From NCBI GenBank assembly GCA_030913385.1, contig CP133159.1, forward strand, positions 5,033,501 through 5,097,500: a DNA stretch of 64,000 bases. Direction: 5' to 3'. The translations under genes and the position numbers were made by a program. Source of the DNA: Cytophagaceae bacterium ABcell3 (lineage in GTDB: Bacteria > Bacteroidota > Bacteroidia > Cytophagales > Cytophagaceae). Below the pieces are notes generated by a model. The model was not told the DNA's origin, did no database searches, and saw only the letters and a program-made list of their open reading frames with translations. Below, in pieces: positions 42,426 through 51,561 of the stretch (positions are counted from its first letter, which is position 1; the number at the start of each line of letters is the position of its first letter).

Positions 42426-45422
42426 ATGAATCTTTTCTTCTGGAAAAAGTGGAACAAACCTTATAGTAATTTTTACATCTTTCTATTTTCTATTTTTCTC
42501 CTGTCCTTGGCAGGCTTATTAACTACAGAAATCCTTGGAAATTCTGTAGTAATAGGGTGGGAAACCATACCTGCCTTAGACAGTGTAAAAGTAGTTCTGG
42601 ACTCCTTCTCTCAATACTTGCTAACCTTTAGCGTAGAAGCAGATGCCTACCTGTTAAATGAAAAGTTCCAAGGCGCTGACGTAAAAATATACCCTGTTTT
42701 TTCTTATGCATTTTTAGGTCTGGTGCTGTTAGGCATCCTCACATGCCTGACACTGATCACTTACATGGACCTGTCTTGGTACATTATAGGCATGATCTTG
42801 CTTATGTTGTATTTTGCCAGTATGCAAATGGAGCTATTAAAAGCATTTGGCCGTTCTGACCACTTGGTGCTTGCTTCTGTCATAGTTGCCTATAGTGCTC
42901 TGAGTTACTACTTTCAGGCATTTAACAAAAACGTTTCCTTTTTCAGTAGGCTAGGGCTTTTTGTCCTATTAACATGTGGCGCAGGAATAACCTTATCGCT
43001 TACAGCCCAAACAGAAGTGCCTCTTCTATATTTAGCCAATTTCAGCATTGGGATACCCTTAGTGCTTTCCGTGCTTTTCTTCCTGTTCATATCTTTTGAT
43101 ATTATCAAGGCATTCCTATACATTACAACAGACTCGGCTAACACTACAGGAAAAAACAACTTATTGAGCTTTTCCTCAATTTCAATTTTATACCTTATCA
43201 ATATCTTACTTTTATACCTGAGAAAGTCAAACCTTATTGATTGGGATATTCTATATTTCAATGCCTTTTACATTTACATTGTTGCCGCAATACTAGGGAT
43301 TTGGAGCTATAAAAAACGTTCGGTCTTATTTAAAGATGTTATACCTTTTGCCCCAAATGGCGCATACTTTTACCTAGCTTTGGGGATAATAGCAAGCTCA
43401 ACCATTGCCTTTGCTTTTATTACTGGAAATGATCCCCTTGTTGAAAGCTTGGAGTACTTTATCATTTATACGCAACTGGCGTTTGGAAGTATCTTTTTTA
43501 TTTATGTGATTGTAAATTACTACGACATTTTCAATAAAATACCTGTCTACAAAGCTGTTTATAAGCCACGAAGAATGCCTTTCTTTATGGTAAGAGGCGT
43601 AGGGTTTATCATAGCAATGGCCCTTTTCCTATACAACAGCAAGTCTGGTTATTATTTAGCACTTTCAGGATATTACAATTTGGTAGGAGACGTTTTTAAG
43701 CATGAAGGTGAAAACACCTTAGCAAGACACTACTACCATGAAGGAATGGTGTACCACCACCCAAACCACCGTTCTAACTACTCTTCGGCAAAACTCGCTG
43801 AAGCAGCAGGCAAAAACAACAAAGCTATAGAGTATTACGAAAGGGCGAACATAAAGAAGCCTATGCCTCACGCATTTGTAAACCTTTCAAACCTCTACCA
43901 TAGGGAAGATATGTATTTCCCTGCCCTATTTAAATTACAATATGGCATAAAACACTTCCCGAAGAGCGCAGAATTGAACAACAACTTGGGTATCCTTTAC
44001 AAAAAAACAGATATAGCAGACTCTGTTGTTCACCATCTACAGTTGAGCCGTGCCAATACCAATAAGATAGTCACTCCTTTGAGCAACCACCTTTCATTCT
44101 ATTTAAAACAAAGAAATGTAGTTGCTGCGGATAGTATAAGCCGAGACAGTAAAGAGGTCAATGGTTTAATATGGGAAAATAACAACCTAGCATTAAGAAC
44201 AAGTCAAGGAAAAGTTTCTGAAAAGGTATTTAACACAGGCTATTTTAGTGACAGCACCCTGCAAAATACCAACTTCTCATATCTGTACAACTTTGGACTA
44301 AATAAGTTTAACTCAACAGACACTTCTTTCTTCAGTTTGTATAGAAAGCTCATTTCACACCCAGAAAATGAAGTTTACCTAGAAGACTTAAACTTAATAA
44401 AAGGTTTGAGAATGTGGTACAATGGAGATAAAGCTGAAGCTAAGAACATGCTAGACCTGATTGCCGGACAAGACTTTGTCAGCAACCCAACAGTCAGCAG
44501 GATGGTTGCTAACCTACTCATTAGAGAAAAAGCATATAAAGCCGCGGCCAACTACTTCAGAAAACTTAGTACCAAAGATGGGCAGGCCGCTTACATGAAA
44601 TATTTACTCTGTGAAGTGCTGGCAGGTGAAACAGAAGAGGCTATTGAAGGGTTTTCAAAGCTTAAAGAAAGCAAAGATCCAAATATTGCAGAACTTAGCG
44701 GTAACATACACCTGATACTTACCACAGATACCCCTTCGGAAGTGTTGGATTGGGAAGAATCTTTGAGGTACCAGTATTTGGCATTTAGAAAGCAGGATTT
44801 ATCCGAAACAGACATCCTTTCTATATATAGCAGCATCAAAGATACTTTTATAAAGCAGATGTCTACTGCTATCCTCATGTCGGTATATATTGAGAACGAA
44901 AATCCACAAAAGGCACTAGATTTATACAACCAATTAACCGAAGAGGAGAAAGAAAACACTGAATTAAACCTTCAGTATCTAAGAACCCTTGTTTATTTAA
45001 AAGAGGTTGAAAAGCTGGCCAACATTTATGCAACTATAGACCTTGAAAGAGAAAATGAAGACTTCAGAATATTTTTAGAAGGCTTTGTTGCTCAGCATCA
45101 AGACCAAAAGGATGAGGCAGAAAAGGCTTTTTCAAAAGCTGTAGAGCGCATGCCTTTCAATGAAGAGGTTATTATACATGCAGCAGACTTCTTCAATGCA
45201 GAAAACGAAAGACTTACGGCCTATGAGGCACTGCTCCGTTCTGTACGTTTAATGCCAGAGCAAACAAACCTACTAAAGGCGTATGCACTACAATCAATCA
45301 GAATGAACTTAAGCACCTATGCAGCATCCACTTTAAAAGACTTGGAGTACCTTTTATCAGAAGAGGAGTATAGACAGTTCGAAAAGATATACAATAAAGA
45401 ACTAGAGCAACAAGAAGATTAA
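42426..45422 (+). CDS. Large membrane protein with C-terminal TPR repeats
   Basis: 998 residues. The first 405 hold about ten membrane segments with an extra-membrane stretch (about 35-85) after the first. Residues 425-990 contain many TPR-like helix pairs (A-R-H-Y-Y-H-E-G-M, A-I-E-Y-Y-E-R-A-N, A-E-K-A-F-S-K-A-V, and others). It is probably an inner-membrane protein whose TPR part sits in cytoplasm or periplasm as a scaffold. No named family was recognised. It lies between gatC and the cobalamin adenosyltransferase gene, with gaps of 23 and 12 bases, and so is probably in one operon. Confidence 0.72.
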   Translation: MNLFFWKKWNKPYSNFYIFLFSIFLLSLAGLLTTEILGNSVVIGWETIPALDSVKVVLDSFSQYLLTFSVEADAYLLNEKFQGADVKIYPVFSYAFLGLVLLGILTCLTLITYMDLSWYIIGMILLMLYFASMQMELLKAFGRSDHLVLASVIVAYSALSYYFQAFNKNVSFFSRLGLFVLLTCGAGITLSLTAQTEVPLLYLANFSIGIPLVLSVLFFLFISFDIIKAFLYITTDSANTTGKNNLLSFSSISILYLINILLLYLRKSNLIDWDILYFNAFYIYIVAAILGIWSYKKRSVLFKDVIPFAPNGAYFYLALGIIASSTIAFAFITGNDPLVESLEYFIIYTQLAFGSIFFIYVIVNYYDIFNKIPVYKAVYKPRRMPFFMVRGVGFIIAMALFLYNSKSGYYLALSGYYNLVGDVFKHEGENTLARHYYHEGMVYHHPNHRSNYSSAKLAEAAGKNNKAIEYYERANIKKPMPHAFVNLSNLYHREDMYFPALFKLQYGIKHFPKSAELNNNLGILYKKTDIADSVVHHLQLSRANTNKIVTPLSNHLSFYLKQRNVVAADSISRDSKEVNGLIWENNNLALRTSQGKVSEKVFNTGYFSDSTLQNTNFSYLYNFGLNKFNSTDTSFFSLYRKLISHPENEVYLEDLNLIKGLRMWYNGDKAEAKNMLDLIAGQDFVSNPTVSRMVANLLIREKAYKAAANYFRKLSTKDGQAAYMKYLLCEVLAGETEEAIEGFSKLKESKDPNIAELSGNIHLILTTDTPSEVLDWEESLRYQYLAFRKQDLSETDILSIYSSIKDTFIKQMSTAILMSVYIENENPQKALDLYNQLTEEEKENTELNLQYLRTLVYLKEVEKLANIYATIDLERENEDFRIFLEGFVAQHQDQKDEAEKAFSKAVERMPFNEEVIIHAADFFNAENERLTAYEALLRSVRLMPEQTNLLKAYALQSIRMNLSTYAASTLKDLEYLLSEEEYRQFEKIYNKELEQQED

Positions 45423-45434
45423 AAACCCGGCAGC

Positions 45435-45980
45435 ATGAAAATATATACGAAAACTGGCGACAAAGGAAAAACTTCACTGTTGGGCGGGACCAGAGTTTCC
45501 AAATCAGACGCTCGCTTGCACGCCTACGGAACCGTAGATGAATTGAATTCTTGGATAGGGCTGATTGCAGACTTGGCTGCTCAAGAAGAAACTGCCATTT
45601 TTCTAAGAAATATTCAGAACACGCTTTTTGTCATTGGCTCTAAGCTGGCTGCTGGCCCAAACAATAAATATCCCTTACCAGAACTAAAGAAAGAAGAGAC
45701 AACAGCCTTAGAAAATGAAATAGACAGGATGAATGAAATATTGCCAGAGCTAAAGTCATTTATTTTACCAGGCGGCCACAGTACTGTTTCCCATTGTCAT
45801 ATAGCGAGAAGTGTTTGCCGGAGGGCCGAACGCTATGTAGCTGAACTTGCCGACACCAGTCCCGGTGCCGAACCTATCTTAGTCTACCTAAATCGACTTT
45901 CCGACTACTTGTTCGTGCTGGCACGGAAGACCGCTTTTGACCTAAATACGCCTGAAATACCTTGGAAAGTGGTAAATTAA
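45435..45980 (+). CDS. Cob(I)yrinic acid a,c-diamide adenosyltransferase, PduO type
   Basis: 181 residues with the PduO-type ATP-binding start K-I-Y-T-K-T-G-D-K-G-K-T-S-L and G-T-V-D-E-L-N-S-W-I near residue 37, then F-I-L-P-G-G-H near 115 and the conserved A-R-S-V-C-R-R-A-E-R near 126. It forms adenosylcobalamin from cob(I)alamin and ATP. It starts 12 bases after the TPR gene. B12-dependent enzymes are not in the window. Confidence 0.93.
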   Translation: MKIYTKTGDKGKTSLLGGTRVSKSDARLHAYGTVDELNSWIGLIADLAAQEETAIFLRNIQNTLFVIGSKLAAGPNNKYPLPELKKEETTALENEIDRMNEILPELKSFILPGGHSTVSHCHIARSVCRRAERYVAELADTSPGAEPILVYLNRLSDYLFVLARKTAFDLNTPEIPWKVVN

Positions 45981-46003
45981 TTCCAAATTAATTTATTTAC
46001 GCT

Positions 46004-46011
46004 TAAATTTG
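46004..46011 (+). promoter_or_regulatory. Possible -7 box upstream of argD
   Basis: TAAATTTG matches TAnnTTTG about 54 bases before the argD ATG. No good -33 box was found. An inverted-repeat operator for ArgR was looked for and not convincingly seen. Confidence 0.35.
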
Positions 46012-46064
46012 CTTTATTTTGCAAAGATGAAAATCTGTATTCACGCATAGCATAAATTTAGCAG

Positions 46065-47204
46065 ATGAAAAATTTTGATGTTTACCCGCTTTTTGAAATT
46101 GAACCTGTAAAAGCTGCAGGGTCATGGCTATGGGATAGCAATGGCAATAAATACTTAGACCTATATGGAGGTCATGCTGTAATATCCATTGGCCACACAC
46201 ACCCACATTATGTTGAGAAGATCACAGGTCAATTAAACAAAATCGGATTTTATTCTAATTCAGTTAAAATTCCTTTACAGGTAGAACTGGCAAAAAAACT
46301 GGGAAAACTTTCTGGTTACGACGACTACTCACTGTTCCTTTGCAACTCTGGTGCAGAAGCCAATGAAAATGCCTTAAAAATGGCCTCTTTTCATACTGGC
46401 AAGAAAAAAATCATTTCCTTTACCAAAGGCTTTCACGGCCGTACATCCCTAGCAGTAGCTGCAACGGATGGCCCATCTATGCAAGCTCCGGTAAACCAAA
46501 CGGAAAACACCATACTGCTTCCTTTTAATGACATAGAAAGCCTCGAAAAAAACTTTAATGATGAAGTTGCCGCTGTAATCATAGAAGGTATACAAGGCGT
46601 AGGGGGTGTTAAAATTCCTACCAACGAGTTTCTAAAAAAAGCCCGCGAACTTTGCGACAAGTTTGGAGCAGTGCTTATCCTTGACGAAGTACAATCTGGC
46701 TATGGCAGGTCTGGCAAATTCTTTGCCCACCAACACTCCGATGTCAAAGCAGATATTATTTCCATGGCAAAAGGTATGGGCAATGGTTTCCCTGTAGCTG
46801 GTATAATATTAAGCCCTACATTTAAAGCAGTTCACGGCATGCTGGGAACCACGTTTGGGGGTAATCACTTAGCTTGTGCCGCTGCAATAGCTGTATTAGA
46901 TGTTATAAAAGACGAAAACCTGATTTCCAATGCGGAAAACATCGGAAACTATCTAATGGAAAAAGTCAAGACACTCAAAGGAGTAAGAAGTGTCAGAGGC
47001 TTAGGTTTAATGGTAGGTATTGAACTGGAAATACCGTGTGCAAGTGTGAGAAAAGACCTTCTCAATGAGCATAACATGTTTACCGGATCCTCATCGGACA
47101 AAAACACCATACGGATTCTGCCTGCACTCAATGTCCAGAAAGAAGAAGTAGATTTGTTCCTGCAAGCATTTGAATCTGTTTTATCCAAAAATTTAGCTAA
47201 ATAA
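46065..47204 (+). CDS. argD: Acyl-ornithine aminotransferase
   Basis: 379 residues, class-III PLP aminotransferase. Diagnostic segments are C-N-S-G-A-E-A-N-E near residue 91, G-F-H-G-R-T near 124, L-D-E-V-Q-S-G-Y-G-R near 206 and the PLP lysine in A-K-G-M-G-N-G-F near 234. It converts N-acyl-glutamate semialdehyde to N-acyl-ornithine. Its stop codon abuts the argF' ATG with no gap. The neighbouring argF' indicates the acyl group may be succinyl rather than acetyl. Confidence 0.93.
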   Translation: MKNFDVYPLFEIEPVKAAGSWLWDSNGNKYLDLYGGHAVISIGHTHPHYVEKITGQLNKIGFYSNSVKIPLQVELAKKLGKLSGYDDYSLFLCNSGAEANENALKMASFHTGKKKIISFTKGFHGRTSLAVAATDGPSMQAPVNQTENTILLPFNDIESLEKNFNDEVAAVIIEGIQGVGGVKIPTNEFLKKARELCDKFGAVLILDEVQSGYGRSGKFFAHQHSDVKADIISMAKGMGNGFPVAGIILSPTFKAVHGMLGTTFGGNHLACAAAIAVLDVIKDENLISNAENIGNYLMEKVKTLKGVRSVRGLGLMVGIELEIPCASVRKDLLNEHNMFTGSSSDKNTIRILPALNVQKEEVDLFLQAFESVLSKNLAK

Positions 47205-48161
47205 ATGAGACATTTTATCTCGATTAAGGACGTTGAGAACCTTCCGGAGCTGGTAAATAAGGCACTAGATTTCAAGAAGGATCCCTGGAAGCATGCGGAA
47301 TTCGGCAAGCACAAAACCTTAGGCTTAATTTTTCTGAACCCAAGCTTGCGTACAAGGCTTAGTACTCAAAAAGCTGCCCAAACACTAGGCATGAGTATAA
47401 TGCTGATGAACTTTGACAACGAAGGTTGGGCTTTAGAAACTGAAGAAGGTGTGGTAATGAAGGGAACGTCTGCTGAGCATGTGAAAGAAGGGGCGGCTGT
47501 AGTAGGGCAGTATTGCGATATTATTGGTGTTCGATCATTTCCCAAGCTTAGAAGCAGAGACGAGGACTATTCAGATGTCATGCTGAGCAAATTCATTCAG
47601 TATGCCAATGTACCTATTGTAAGTTTGGAATCGAGCATCTTGCACCCCTTGCAATCCTTAACAGATTTAATGACCATTGAGGAATACCGAACAGTAAAGA
47701 AACCCAAAGTTGTCTTGACCTGGGTACCGCATTTTAAAAGCTTGCCTCAAGCGGTGCCTAATTCATTTGCAGAATGGATGAACCATCCTGACGCCAATGT
47801 AGATTTTGTCATTACCCATCCTCCTGGATATGAACTAGCAGAGCAGTTTAGGGGCAAGGCAGAAATCATTTATGACCAAAACGAAGCTTTAAAGGACGCA
47901 GACTTTGTTTATGCCAAAAACTGGTCTTCTTATCACCAGTATGGCAAAGTGCTCACTACTGATAGCAGCTGGGTTATTGACAACAGCAAAATGGATTTGA
48001 CCAATAATGGCAAATTCATGCACTGCCTTCCTTTAAGACGAAACCTTAAAGTAATGGACGAGGTGCTTGATGGGCCACAAGCCATACACATTCAGCAGGC
48101 AGCCAACAGAGTCCATGCAGCACAAGCCGTCCTAAAAAAGATGTTAGAAGATAATTTCTAA
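47205..48161 (+). CDS. argF': N-succinyl/N-acetyl-ornithine carbamoyltransferase
   Basis: 318 residues. The carbamoyl-phosphate motif S-L-R-T-R is at about 47-51 and the H-C-L-P-L-R-R-N motif near the end is characteristic of acyl-ornithine transcarbamylases rather than normal OTCase (HCLP-AFH type). It closely resembles the Bacteroides N-succinylornithine enzyme, including P-Q-A-V-P-N-S-F-A-E-W-M. At the position that decides specificity (Pro 90 in the succinyl enzyme, Glu 92 in the acetyl enzyme) this protein has Ala 90. The lack of a charged Glu favours succinylornithine. Confidence 0.92.
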   Translation: MRHFISIKDVENLPELVNKALDFKKDPWKHAEFGKHKTLGLIFLNPSLRTRLSTQKAAQTLGMSIMLMNFDNEGWALETEEGVVMKGTSAEHVKEGAAVVGQYCDIIGVRSFPKLRSRDEDYSDVMLSKFIQYANVPIVSLESSILHPLQSLTDLMTIEEYRTVKKPKVVLTWVPHFKSLPQAVPNSFAEWMNHPDANVDFVITHPPGYELAEQFRGKAEIIYDQNEALKDADFVYAKNWSSYHQYGKVLTTDSSWVIDNSKMDLTNNGKFMHCLPLRRNLKVMDEVLDGPQAIHIQQAANRVHAAQAVLKKMLEDNF

Positions 48162-48164
48162 AAT

Positions 48165-48959
48165 ATGGATACAATAAGAGTTATTAAAATTGGCGGGAAT
48201 GTTATTGATGATGATGCTACTCTGAAAAAGTTCCTTAAAGATTTTGCTTCTGTAAAAGGCCCAAAGGTTCTTGTACACGGTGGAGGCAAAATAGCCACAG
48301 AAATCAGCAAAGGCTTAGGAATTGCAGCCCAAATGGTTGACGGGCGACGCATTACAGATGCTGAGACACTACGTGTTGTTACCATGGTTTACGGAGGACT
48401 GATAAACAAAAAAATAGTCAGTCTACTGCAATCCTATGGGTGCAATGCCATGGGACTGACCGGAGCAGACGCAAATGTTATCAGTGCTGACAAACGCCCC
48501 CTTAAAAACAACATCGACTATGGATTTGTGGGCGATGTAAAATCGGTAAATGCTGAAACACTTTCTGTATTATTGAAAGCAGGCATAACACCGGTAATGG
48601 CACCTTTAACCCATGACGGCAATGGAAACATGCTCAACACAAACGCAGACACCATTGCGTCTACAGTAGCTGTTGGCATTAGCAAGCTTAACCCAAGCGA
48701 ACTAATTTACTGCTTCGAACTGCCAGGAGTTATGCGGGATATCAATGACAAAGATTCCGTTATCAACCAAATAGACGGGGCTTTATATCAACAGTTGAAA
48801 GAAGAAGGTGTGGTGGCCAAAGGAATGATTCCTAAAATGGACAATTCTTTTGATGCCATTAAAGCAGGAGCCGAATCTGTCACTATCTGTCACGCAGATG
48901 ACCTACTTGCCATTCTTAATTTAAATGAAAGAAAAGGGACCAAACTGGTTCTTAAATAA
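48165..48959 (+). CDS. argB: N-acyl-glutamate kinase
   Basis: 264 residues, amino acid kinase fold: V-I-K-I-G-G-N near residue 5, H-G-G-G near 43, D-G-R-R-I-T near 60, and G-M-I-P-K-M-D near 225. It phosphorylates N-acetyl- or N-succinyl-glutamate. It starts 3 bases after argF' and ends 19 bases before argE. Whether arginine inhibits it cannot be judged from the sequence. Confidence 0.93.
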   Translation: MDTIRVIKIGGNVIDDDATLKKFLKDFASVKGPKVLVHGGGKIATEISKGLGIAAQMVDGRRITDAETLRVVTMVYGGLINKKIVSLLQSYGCNAMGLTGADANVISADKRPLKNNIDYGFVGDVKSVNAETLSVLLKAGITPVMAPLTHDGNGNMLNTNADTIASTVAVGISKLNPSELIYCFELPGVMRDINDKDSVINQIDGALYQQLKEEGVVAKGMIPKMDNSFDAIKAGAESVTICHADDLLAILNLNERKGTKLVLK

Positions 48960-48978
48960 AAACGAACATATTTTTATT

Positions 48979-50046
48979 ATGGATATTGCTAGTTACAAAA
49001 AAGATGCTATTGAACTTCTGAAAGAACTCATCAAAATAGAATCTTTCAGCAAACAAGAGGACAAGACAGCAGACTTGATCGTTCAGTTTCTGTCCGATAG
49101 AGGCATTGAAACTCATCGCAAAATGAACAATGTATGGGCTTTCAACAAGTATTACGACCCGAAAAAGCCTACTATCCTATTAAACTCACACCATGATACC
49201 GTTCGTCCGAACTCAGGCTACACCAACGACCCTTTTGACCCTATTGTAAAAGACGGCAAACTTTATGGTTTGGGTAGCAATGATGCTGGCGGATGCCTTA
49301 GCTCACTTATTTCTACATTCTGCTACTTCTATGACAAAGAAGATATGAAATACAATTTTGTCATAGCGGCAACAGCAGAAGAGGAAATTTCAGGCATGAA
49401 TGGCCTGGAACTTGTAATTCCTGATCTAGGAGAACTAGAATTTGCCATTGTAGGAGAGCCTACACAAATGGATTTGGCCATTGCCGAAAAAGGTTTAATG
49501 GTTTTGGACTGTATTGCCAAAGGTAAAGCAGGACATGCCGCAAGAGAAGAAGGCGAAAATGCTATATATCTTGCAATTAAAGATATTCAATGGCTTACAA
49601 GTTACCAGTTCAAAAAAGTATCGCCAACTTTAGGACCGGTTAAATTGTCAGTAACAGTTATAAACGCTGGTTCTGAGCACAACGTAATTCCTGACACTTG
49701 TAAATATGTAGTCGATATTCGTATCACTGAAATGTACAAGAACGAAGAAGTGCTTCAGATCATTGAGGACAATATTACATCTGAAGTTCATCCAAGATCA
49801 GTCAGGTTAAAACCATCCAGTATAGACCCTAACCACCCTGTAGTGTTGGCAGGTATTAAGCATGGCGGAAACACGTATGGTTCACCTACAACATCAGACC
49901 AAGCATTGCTAAGTGTCCCTTCGCTAAAAATGGGACCAGGCAACTCAAAAAGATCTCATACAGCCAATGAATTTATTTGGCTTAGTGAAATTGAGCAGGG
50001 TGTTGAGAGGTATATTAATATGTTAAGCGAAATAGTTATAAAATAA
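48979..50046 (+). CDS. argE: M20 family acyl-ornithine/acyl-citrulline deacylase
   Basis: 355 residues from ATG 48979; an upstream in-frame start at 48925 overlaps argB and is rejected. The zinc ligands are in N-S-H-H-D-T near residue 62, G-S-N-D-A-G near 89, and the general base in A-E-E-E-I-S near 122. In this branched pathway it probably removes the acyl group from acyl-citrulline (made by ArgF') to give citrulline. A strong hairpin follows before argH. Confidence 0.88.
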   Translation: MDIASYKKDAIELLKELIKIESFSKQEDKTADLIVQFLSDRGIETHRKMNNVWAFNKYYDPKKPTILLNSHHDTVRPNSGYTNDPFDPIVKDGKLYGLGSNDAGGCLSSLISTFCYFYDKEDMKYNFVIAATAEEEISGMNGLELVIPDLGELEFAIVGEPTQMDLAIAEKGLMVLDCIAKGKAGHAAREEGENAIYLAIKDIQWLTSYQFKKVSPTLGPVKLSVTVINAGSEHNVIPDTCKYVVDIRITEMYKNEEVLQIIEDNITSEVHPRSVRLKPSSIDPNHPVVLAGIKHGGNTYGSPTTSDQALLSVPSLKMGPGNSKRSHTANEFIWLSEIEQGVERYINMLSEIVIK

Positions 50047-50054
50047 ACTTAACC

Positions 50055-50079
50055 AACAGGCTCTTATTAAGAGCCTGTT
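50055..50079 (+). terminator. Terminator-like hairpin between argE and argH
   Basis: Perfect 11-bp stem AACAGGCTCTT / AAGAGCCTGTT with a 3-base loop, followed by CTTTTTC and then the argH ATG 9 bases later. It has the form of a strong rho-independent terminator placed inside the gene cluster. Confidence 0.78.
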
Positions 50080-50088
50080 CTTTTTCAA

Positions 50089-51423
50089 ATGACAAAACTT
50101 TGGCAAAAAGACAAAAGCGTCCATAAGGATATAGAACGGTTTACAGTAGGCAAAGACCGTGAGCTGGACATATTATTGGCAGAATTTGATGTACTTGGAT
50201 CGCTTGCGCATACCCAAATGCTCCAAAGCATTAACCTACTTGAAAAGGAAGAGCTTGATATCCTTCACAAAGAGCTAAAAAACATATATAAAGAAATTAA
50301 AGAAGGGAAATTTGCTATTCAAGAAGGCGTAGAGGATGTTCACTCTCAAGTAGAGCTATTGCTTACTAGTAGGTTAGGAGATGTAGGAAAGAAGATACAT
50401 AGCGGCCGGTCAAGAAACGATCAAGTCTTATTAGACTTAAAACTATATACCCGAGATGCCATAAGGCATACGGTAGAAAATATAAAGGAACTTTTTACTG
50501 TCCTTGTTTCTCTTAGCAATAAATATAAAGACCACTTACTGCCAGGCTATACCCATTTACAGATAGCCATGCCATCTTCCTTTGGCTTATGGTTTGGAGC
50601 TTATGCAGAAAGCCTCACCGACGACCTGCTGATGTTACAAGCGGCCTATCGGGTTAGCAACAAAAACCCTTTAGGGTCTGCCGCTGGCTACGGCTCTTCT
50701 TTTCCACTAAACAGGACAATGACCACAGAACTTCTTGGGTTTGACAACTTAAGCTATAACGTTGTCTATGCTCAAATGGGAAGAGGAAAAACTGAGAAAA
50801 ATGTGAGCGCGGCACTTTCCTCCGTTGCATCTACTTTGGGAAAAATGGCGATGGACATATGCCTGTACATGAACCAGAACTTTGGTTTTATAACTTTCCC
50901 AGATGAACTCACTACAGGCTCCAGCATTATGCCCCATAAAAAAAACCCAGATGTATTTGAACTCATCAGGGCGAAATGCAATAAATTACAAGCCTTACCA
51001 AACGAAATTTCTTTAATTACAACTAATCTACCATCGGGCTACCATAGAGACCTACAGCTAATCAAGGAAAACTTTTTACCAGCATTTGAAGATATAAATG
51101 ACTGCTTAAGAATTGCAACGTTTATGTTGGAAAACATCATTGTTAAAGAAAATATTCTTGATGATGAAAAGTATAAGTACCTTTTCAGTGTAGAGGTGGT
51201 TAATCAGCTTGTCCTTGAAGGCGTGCCCTTTAGAGATGCGTATAAAAGAGTTGGTTTGCTTATAGAAAACAATGAATTTGCTAGGCCTGAAAATATTACT
51301 CACAGCCACGAAGGAAGTATAGGCAATTTGTGCAATGAGCAAATTAAAGAAGAAATGGAATCGATTTACCAATCGTTTAATTTCGAAAAGGCCGACAAGA
51401 AGCTTCAAGCGCTTTTAGATTAA
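50089..51423 (+). CDS. argH: Argininosuccinate lyase
   Basis: 444 residues with the fumarase/aspartase-superfamily signature G-S-S-I-M-P-H-K-K-N-P-D near residue 280, S-R-N-D-Q-V near 106 and T-H-L-Q near 161. It splits argininosuccinate to arginine and fumarate, the last step of the pathway. It lies just after the hairpin at 50055-50079, so expression may differ from the upstream genes. argG and argC are not in the window. Confidence 0.94.
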   Translation: MTKLWQKDKSVHKDIERFTVGKDRELDILLAEFDVLGSLAHTQMLQSINLLEKEELDILHKELKNIYKEIKEGKFAIQEGVEDVHSQVELLLTSRLGDVGKKIHSGRSRNDQVLLDLKLYTRDAIRHTVENIKELFTVLVSLSNKYKDHLLPGYTHLQIAMPSSFGLWFGAYAESLTDDLLMLQAAYRVSNKNPLGSAAGYGSSFPLNRTMTTELLGFDNLSYNVVYAQMGRGKTEKNVSAALSSVASTLGKMAMDICLYMNQNFGFITFPDELTTGSSIMPHKKNPDVFELIRAKCNKLQALPNEISLITTNLPSGYHRDLQLIKENFLPAFEDINDCLRIATFMLENIIVKENILDDEKYKYLFSVEVVNQLVLEGVPFRDAYKRVGLLIENNEFARPENITHSHEGSIGNLCNEQIKEEMESIYQSFNFEKADKKLQALLD

Positions 51424-51424
51424 A

Positions 51425-51499
51425 AACCTGGATTATGATGCATTAGATTTCGTTATGAGGGGCAAAAGAACAAAAAATCAGCGTATTTGATTTCAGGTT
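51425..51499 (+). mobile_element. AACCTG-family element, internally deleted copy R3
   Basis: Starts AACCTGGATTATGATGCATTAGATTTCGTTATGAGGGGCAAAAG (positions 51425 onward) and ends ATTTCAGGTT at 51499. Both ends and the first internal block are kept, while the middle and the GAGCGAAGCG block are missing. The first 60 bases match the reverse complement of R1 closely. Confidence 0.72.
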
Positions 51500-51561
51500 A
51501 AAAAAACAGGAACAGCCAAGTCTTACAACATGTAGGGCTTGGTTCCTTCTTCCCCAGTAAA

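Noticed and set aside
46012..46064. ArgR-type operator upstream of argD
   Set aside because: Only a loose AT-rich similarity was seen, with no clear inverted repeat.
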